Part shown: positions 60,224 through 64,000 of the stretch, one piece after another | How positions within the stretch are numbered: the stretch's first letter is position 1 | Layout of the letters: each line of letters begins with the position of its first letter | NCBI RefSeq assembly: GCF_023516495.1 | Contig: NZ_JAMGBC010000001.1 | Span: 620,001-684,000 of the forward strand | Origin: Sphingomonas anseongensis | Lineage (GTDB): Bacteria > Pseudomonadota > Alphaproteobacteria > Sphingomonadales > Sphingomonadaceae | DNA: 64,000 nt | Reading direction: 5' to 3' | Translations under genes and position numbers: made by a program | Notes under the pieces: generated by a model | The model's input: the letters and a program-made list of their open reading frames with translations, nothing else | What the model was told of the DNA's origin: nothing | Databases searched by the model: none

Positions 60224-62167
60224 CTAGCCCTTGTTCTCTTCGTCGACTTCGGAGAATTCCGCGTCGACGACTTCTTCGTCCGAAGCCGCGCCTTCGCCCT
60301 CGGGTGGCGACGTTCCGGCATCGGGCCCGGCGGCGGCCTCGGTCTCGGCCTGCTGCGCCTTGTACATGGCCTCGCCCATCTTCATCGCCGCCTGCGTCAG
60401 CGCGTTGGTCTTCTCGGTCATCTGATCCGGATCGCCGCTCTCGACGGCCGCCTTGGCCTCCGACAGGGCAGTCTCGATCTCGGTCTTGATCGCCGGCTCG
60501 ACCTTGTCGCCATGCTCGGAAAGCTGGCGCTCGGTGGTGTGGATCAGGCTTTCGGCATTGTTCTTGGCCTCGGCCGCAGCCTTCCGCTTCTTGTCTTCCT
60601 CGGCGAACTGCTCGGCTTCCTTGACCATCTTCTCGATGTCTTCGTCGGCAAGGCCGCCCGAAGCCTGGATCCGGATTTGCTGTTCCTTGCCGGTGCCCTT
60701 GTCCTTGGCGGACACGTTGACGATGCCGTTGGCATCGATGTCGAACGTGACCTCGATCTGAGGCACTCCGCGCGGAGCCGGCGGGATCCCGACCAGGTCG
60801 AACTGACCGAGCATCTTGTTGTCCGAGGCCATTTCGCGCTCACCCTGGAACACCCGGATCGTCACCGCGCTCTGGTTGTCGTCGGCGGTCGAAAAGACCT
60901 GGCTGCGCTTGGTCGGGATGGTCGTGTTGCGGTCGATCATCCGGGTGAACACGCCGCCGAGTGTCTCGATGCCGAGGCTCAGCGGAGTGACGTCGAGAAG
61001 GAGGACGTCCTTGACGTCGCCCTGCAGGACGCCGGCCTGGATGGCGGCGCCCATGGCGACAACCTCGTCCGGGTTCACGCCGGTGTGCGGCTCCTTGCCG
61101 AAGAACTCCTTCACCACCTCGCGAACGCGCGGCATTCGGGTCATTCCGCCGACGAGAACGACGTCGGCGATGTCCTTGGCGTCGATTCCGGCGTCCTTGA
61201 TCGCCTTCCGGCACGGCTCGAGCGTCCGGTCGATAAGGTCTGCGACCAGTTTCTCCAGGTCGGCGCGGGTGATCGTCTCCACCAAGTGAAGCGGAGTGGT
61301 CGCGCCGCCTTCCATACGGGCGGTGATGAAGGGCTGATTGATCTCCGTCGTCGAAGCCGATGACAGCTCGATCTTCGCTTTCTCGGCCGCTTCTTTCAGG
61401 CGCTGAAGCGCGAGCCGGTCGGTGCGAAGGTCGATGCCTTCCTTCTGCTTGAACCTGTCGGCGAGATAATCGACGATCTTCGCGTCGAAGTCCTCGCCTC
61501 CGAGGAAGGTGTCGCCGTTGGTCGACTTCACCTCGAACACGCCGTCGCCGATCTCGAGGATCGAAACGTCGAAGGTGCCGCCGCCAAGGTCGTAGACGGC
61601 GATCGTCTTACCGTCCTGCTTATCGAGCCCGTAGGCGAGAGCGGCCGCGGTCGGCTCGTTGATGATGCGAAGGACCTCGAGGCCGGCGATCTGTCCGGCA
61701 TCCTTGGTCGCCTGCCGCTGTGCGTCGTTGAAATAGGCTGGAACCGTAATCACCGCTTGGGTGACCGTCTCGCCAAGATAGGCCTCGGCGGTTTCCTTCA
61801 TTTTCTGGAGGATGAAGGCGGAAACCTGCGACGGGCTGTAGTCCTTGCCGCCGGCGTTGACCCACGCGTCGCCGTTCGATCCCTTGACGATCTTGTAGGG
61901 CACCAGCTCGGTGTCCTTCTTGGTGATCGGGTCGTCGAAGCGGCGGCCGATAAGGCGCTTCACCGCGAAAATTGTGTTGTCGGGGTTGGTGACCGCCTGC
62001 CGCTTCGCGGGCTGGCCGATCAGACGCTCGCCGTCCTTCGTGAAAGCGACGACCGAAGGCGTGGTTCGCGCGCCTTCGCTATTCTCGATAACCTTCGGCT
62101 TGCCGCCTTCCATCACGGCGACGCAGCTGTTGGTCGTGCCCAGGTCGATGCCGATTACTTTCGCCAT
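60224..62167 (-). CDS. dnaK: Chaperone Hsp70 DnaK
   Basis: A 647-residue Hsp70. The ATPase domain has [32 protein letters not shown] and [13 protein letters not shown]. The interdomain linker is [15 protein letters not shown]. The C-terminal lid ends in [15 protein letters not shown], the acidic EEVD-like tail. It folds client proteins with DnaJ and GrpE and restrains RpoH. An RpoH-like promoter lies upstream. Confidence 0.98.
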   Translation of the reverse strand: MAKVIGIDLGTTNSCVAVMEGGKPKVIENSEGARTTPSVVAFTKDGERLIGQPAKRQAVTNPDNTIFAVKRLIGRRFDDPITKKDTELVPYKIVKGSNGDAWVNAGGKDYSPSQVSAFILQKMKETAEAYLGETVTQAVITVPAYFNDAQRQATKDAGQIAGLEVLRIINEPTAAALAYGLDKQDGKTIAVYDLGGGTFDVSILEIGDGVFEVKSTNGDTFLGGEDFDAKIVDYLADRFKQKEGIDLRTDRLALQRLKEAAEKAKIELSSASTTEINQPFITARMEGGATTPLHLVETITRADLEKLVADLIDRTLEPCRKAIKDAGIDAKDIADVVLVGGMTRMPRVREVVKEFFGKEPHTGVNPDEVVAMGAAIQAGVLQGDVKDVLLLDVTPLSLGIETLGGVFTRMIDRNTTIPTKRSQVFSTADDNQSAVTIRVFQGEREMASDNKMLGQFDLVGIPPAPRGVPQIEVTFDIDANGIVNVSAKDKGTGKEQQIRIQASGGLADEDIEKMVKEAEQFAEEDKKRKAAAEAKNNAESLIHTTERQLSEHGDKVEPAIKTEIETALSEAKAAVESGDPDQMTEKTNALTQAAMKMGEAMYKAQQAETEAAAGPDAGTSPPEGEGAASDEEVVDAEFSEVDEENKG

Positions 62168-62231
62168 ATTCCCTCTCGTCCCCTGTCTCGGCCCTCACGA
62201 GAAGTGGCCGAATGCTTGAATTTCTTCGTCG

Positions 62232-62259
62232 ATATAGGTGGCGTTCAAGCGACGACAAG
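62232..62259 (-). promoter_or_regulatory. RpoH (sigma32)-like promoter of dnaK-dnaJ
   Basis: Minus strand: CTTGTCG (62259..62253), 14-base spacer, CCTATAT (62238..62232), close to CTTGAAA-N13/14-CCCATAT. The predicted start is near 62225, leaving about 58 bases of leader before the dnaK ATG. Consistent with heat induction. Confidence 0.6.
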
Positions 62260-62308
62260 GCTGGCGCTGCTGCCGATTTCTTAACCATAAGATGGCAACA
62301 GCGCCTCG

Positions 62309-63520
62309 GTGGACGGGCTTCGAAACGGCAGCTGGCTTACTCGCGAGCGAGTGATCGCAATCGCGACAATGTCCGCTGTCGCCTCGCTGGTATCGCTCGT
62401 CTGGCTGTTCGGCTTCGGCCACGGAACCCTCGATCCGATGGGCCGGCCGCTCGGCACCGATTATTCCCAGGTGTGGGCGGCGGGGAAGATGGCGCTCGGC
62501 GGCCACCCCGCCGACGTCTGGTCCTGGCCAAAGCATTTCGCGGTGCAGCAGCAGATCCACCACAGCACGACGGTGGACCTGTACGGCTGGCATTATCCGC
62601 CGCCGTTCCTGCTGGTCGCCTCGTTGCTTGCCCTGCTTCCCTACCTTCCGGCGCTGCTTGTCTGGCAGGCGGCGTCGCTCGGCGCATTTGCCGCCCTCAT
62701 GCGGCGGCTGGTGCCGCGATGGGAGACCGTGCTGCTCGTGGTCGCAGCGCCCGTGACGCTCATCTGCGTCACTCACGGACACAACGGTTTCCTGACGGCC
62801 TTCCTGCTCGGCGGAGGGCTGCTTCTACTGGAGCGCAAACCGCTTGCTGCGGGGTTGCTTCTCGGATGTCTCATCTACAAGCCGCAGCTCGCGCTGGTGA
62901 TCCCGCCTCTCCTTCTGGTCACCCGCAACTGGCGGGCGATCGCCGGCGCCTGCCTTTCGGCCGGGCTGCTGGTGGCCGCCACCCTCCTCTTCTGGGGCTG
63001 GCCGGTCTGGCAGGCGTTTCTCGACAGCCTGCCGCTGACCCGCGATGTCGTCCTCGAGCAGGGCCGAACCGGCTGGTACAAGATCATGAGCCCCTTTTCC
63101 GCGGTGCGGATGTGGGGTGGAAGCATCGCCCTCGCATACGCGGTTCAGTCGCTAGTGACTGCGGCGGCGGTCGCCGGCGCTCTGTTCCTGGCGCTTCGGG
63201 ACAACGCGCGCCTACGCAACGCAGCGGTCACGGCCGCAGTCGTCCTCTCCACGCCCTATGTCCTCGATTACGACTTCGTCGTCCTCGGGCTCGGCCTTGC
63301 CTGGCTGTGGCGCGACGGTGAGGAGAAAGGTTTCCTCCCGTGGGACCGTTCACTGATGGCGCTCGTCTGGATCGCGCCGCTCGCCGCGCGCCGGATCGCA
63401 GAGTTCACCTATTTTCCGCTCGGCCTCATCATCGCAGCGATCATGCTTGCGCTGCCGCTTCGAAGGTCGATCGTCAGGGCATCGCCATTCCGCCGTTCAC
63501 GTGAAGCGTTTGCCCAGTGA
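62309..63520 (+). CDS. GT87-like (DUF2029) membrane glycosyltransferase
   Basis: A 403-residue polytopic protein starting at GTG 62309, about nine to ten helices. Early periplasmic loop GTDYSQVWAAGKMALGGHPADVW has the Asp and Trp features of GT87/DUF2029. HYPPPFLLVASLL, KPQLALVIPPLLL and LSTPYVLDYDFVVLGLGLA also fit. These enzymes usually transfer a mannose or other hexose from polyprenyl-phosphate. The C-terminus overlaps fabG by 47 bases on the opposite strand. Confidence 0.82.
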   Translation: MDGLRNGSWLTRERVIAIATMSAVASLVSLVWLFGFGHGTLDPMGRPLGTDYSQVWAAGKMALGGHPADVWSWPKHFAVQQQIHHSTTVDLYGWHYPPPFLLVASLLALLPYLPALLVWQAASLGAFAALMRRLVPRWETVLLVVAAPVTLICVTHGHNGFLTAFLLGGGLLLLERKPLAAGLLLGCLIYKPQLALVIPPLLLVTRNWRAIAGACLSAGLLVAATLLFWGWPVWQAFLDSLPLTRDVVLEQGRTGWYKIMSPFSAVRMWGGSIALAYAVQSLVTAAAVAGALFLALRDNARLRNAAVTAAVVLSTPYVLDYDFVVLGLGLAWLWRDGEEKGFLPWDRSLMALVWIAPLAARRIAEFTYFPLGLIIAAIMLALPLRRSIVRASPFRRSREAFAQ

Positions 63521-64000
63521 CATAACCCGCCTCGCGGCTGGCGAGGTAGACGCAGGCGGCACCGATATCGTCACCGGTTCCCATCTGCCCGGCCGGAATC
63601 CGCGACAGGATTCCCTCGCGCTGCTGCTCGTTTAGTGCGTCCGTCATCGCCGAGGTCATGAAGCCCGGAGCGACGCAGTTTGCGGTTACACCGCGGCTCG
63701 CAAGCTCCTGCGCCACGGCCTTCGTCATGCCGATCAGCGCGGCCTTTGACGCGACGTAATTCGCCTGGCCCGGATTGCCGGTGACTCCGACGACCGAGGT
63801 TATCGAGATGATCCGTCCATAACGCGCCTTCATCATCGGCCTTGCCGCAGCGCGCATCAGCCGAAACGCGGCCTCCAAATTGATGCGAATGACCTCCTCG
63901 AATTCGTCGTCCTTCATCCGCATGAGAAGGTTGTCGCGGGTCACTCCGGCATTGTTGACGAGGATGTCGAGCTTGCCGCCTAGAGCGTCGACCGCCGACG
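63474..64000 (-). CDS. fabG: 3-oxoacyl-ACP reductase FabG (5' truncated by window)
   Basis: Open to the window edge; about 175 of the usual 245 residues are visible. NNAG segment (LDILVNNAGVTRDNLLMRM), catalytic Ser (SITSVVGVTGNPGQ), YxxxK (NYVASKAALIG), ANCVAPGFMTSAM and GYVTGQTLHVNGGMAM are all intact. NADPH-dependent reduction of 3-oxoacyl-ACP in fatty-acid synthesis. The specific SDR assignment as FabG is based on these motifs and the DNLLMRM helix. Confidence 0.93.
   Translation of the reverse strand, partial: SAVDALGGKLDILVNNAGVTRDNLLMRMKDDEFEEVIRINLEAAFRLMRAAARPMMKARYGRIISITSVVGVTGNPGQANYVASKAALIGMTKAVAQELASRGVTANCVAPGFMTSAMTDALNEQQREGILSRIPAGQMGTGDDIGAACVYLASREAGYVTGQTLHVNGGMAMP

Overview
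The window is high-GC (roughly 63-66% by eye), gene-dense bacterial DNA. Gene content and arrangement point to an alphaproteobacterium of the order Sphingomonadales (Sphingomonas/Sphingomicrobium-like). Pointers are an F0 ATP synthase operon atpI-a-c-b'-b with the duplicated b' typical of Alphaproteobacteria, PhaR plus polyhydroxyalkanoate (PHA) enzymes, a TamA outer-membrane protein, a TIR/TolB-like/TPR protein, dnaK-dnaJ behind an RpoH-like promoter, and many small conserved-looking proteins. I saw no phage, insertion sequence, CRISPR array or rRNA operon. One tRNA, Arg(CCG), is present. Genus assignment is inference.

Layout. 1-6.7 kb: tamA with the first codons of a probable tamB, a TIR-TolB-TPR protein, an S24/LexA-type regulator beside two small genes, and a PfpI-family protein. 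6.7-14.9 kb: topoisomerase IB, MscS, MaoC hydratase, thiolase, a GIN-domain envelope protein whose promoter is overlaid by two TACA-N2-TGTA operators, DUF4126, an MFS pump and a PHA depolymerase. 15-25 kb: acyltransferase, ABC exporter, a histone-H1-like two-tailed protein, a structured 15-codon gene with a near-perfect Shine-Dalgarno, phaR, a PhaC-like hydrolase, tRNA-Arg, a P1 peptidase, an amidohydrolase and an AI-2E family permease.

25-38 kb is a catabolic island. On the minus strand paaI-paaA-paaB-paaC-paaE runs straight into an aromatic-type aminotransferase and a 2-oxoacid dehydrogenase E1(alpha-beta fusion)-E2 pair. paaG and paaZ lie on the plus strand, with a threonine dehydratase-like gene between them. 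paaD, paaK, paaF, paaH and paaJ are not in the window. The arrangement suggests phenylalanine to arylpyruvate to arylacetyl-CoA, followed by epoxidation and ring opening.

38-47 kb holds the F0 operon, a YdbL-YnbE-YdbH envelope lipid-transport operon, radC, a small gene behind a highly structured leader, and a TerB-like protein with an ATPase-zeta-like N-terminus. 47-55.5 kb is a compact fermentation module: sdaA-MFS-pflB-pflA on minus, diverging from pta-ackA on plus. Together it could turn serine into pyruvate, then formate plus acetyl-CoA, then acetate plus ATP. Two things are unusual: oxygen-sensitive pyruvate formate-lyase in a lineage regarded as aerobic, and a Tat-like signal on the iron-sulfur serine dehydratase. 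55.5-64 kb: three small unknown genes, purB, a metallo-beta-lactamase-fold hydrolase, dnaJ-dnaK, a GT87-like membrane glycosyltransferase and a 5'-truncated fabG.
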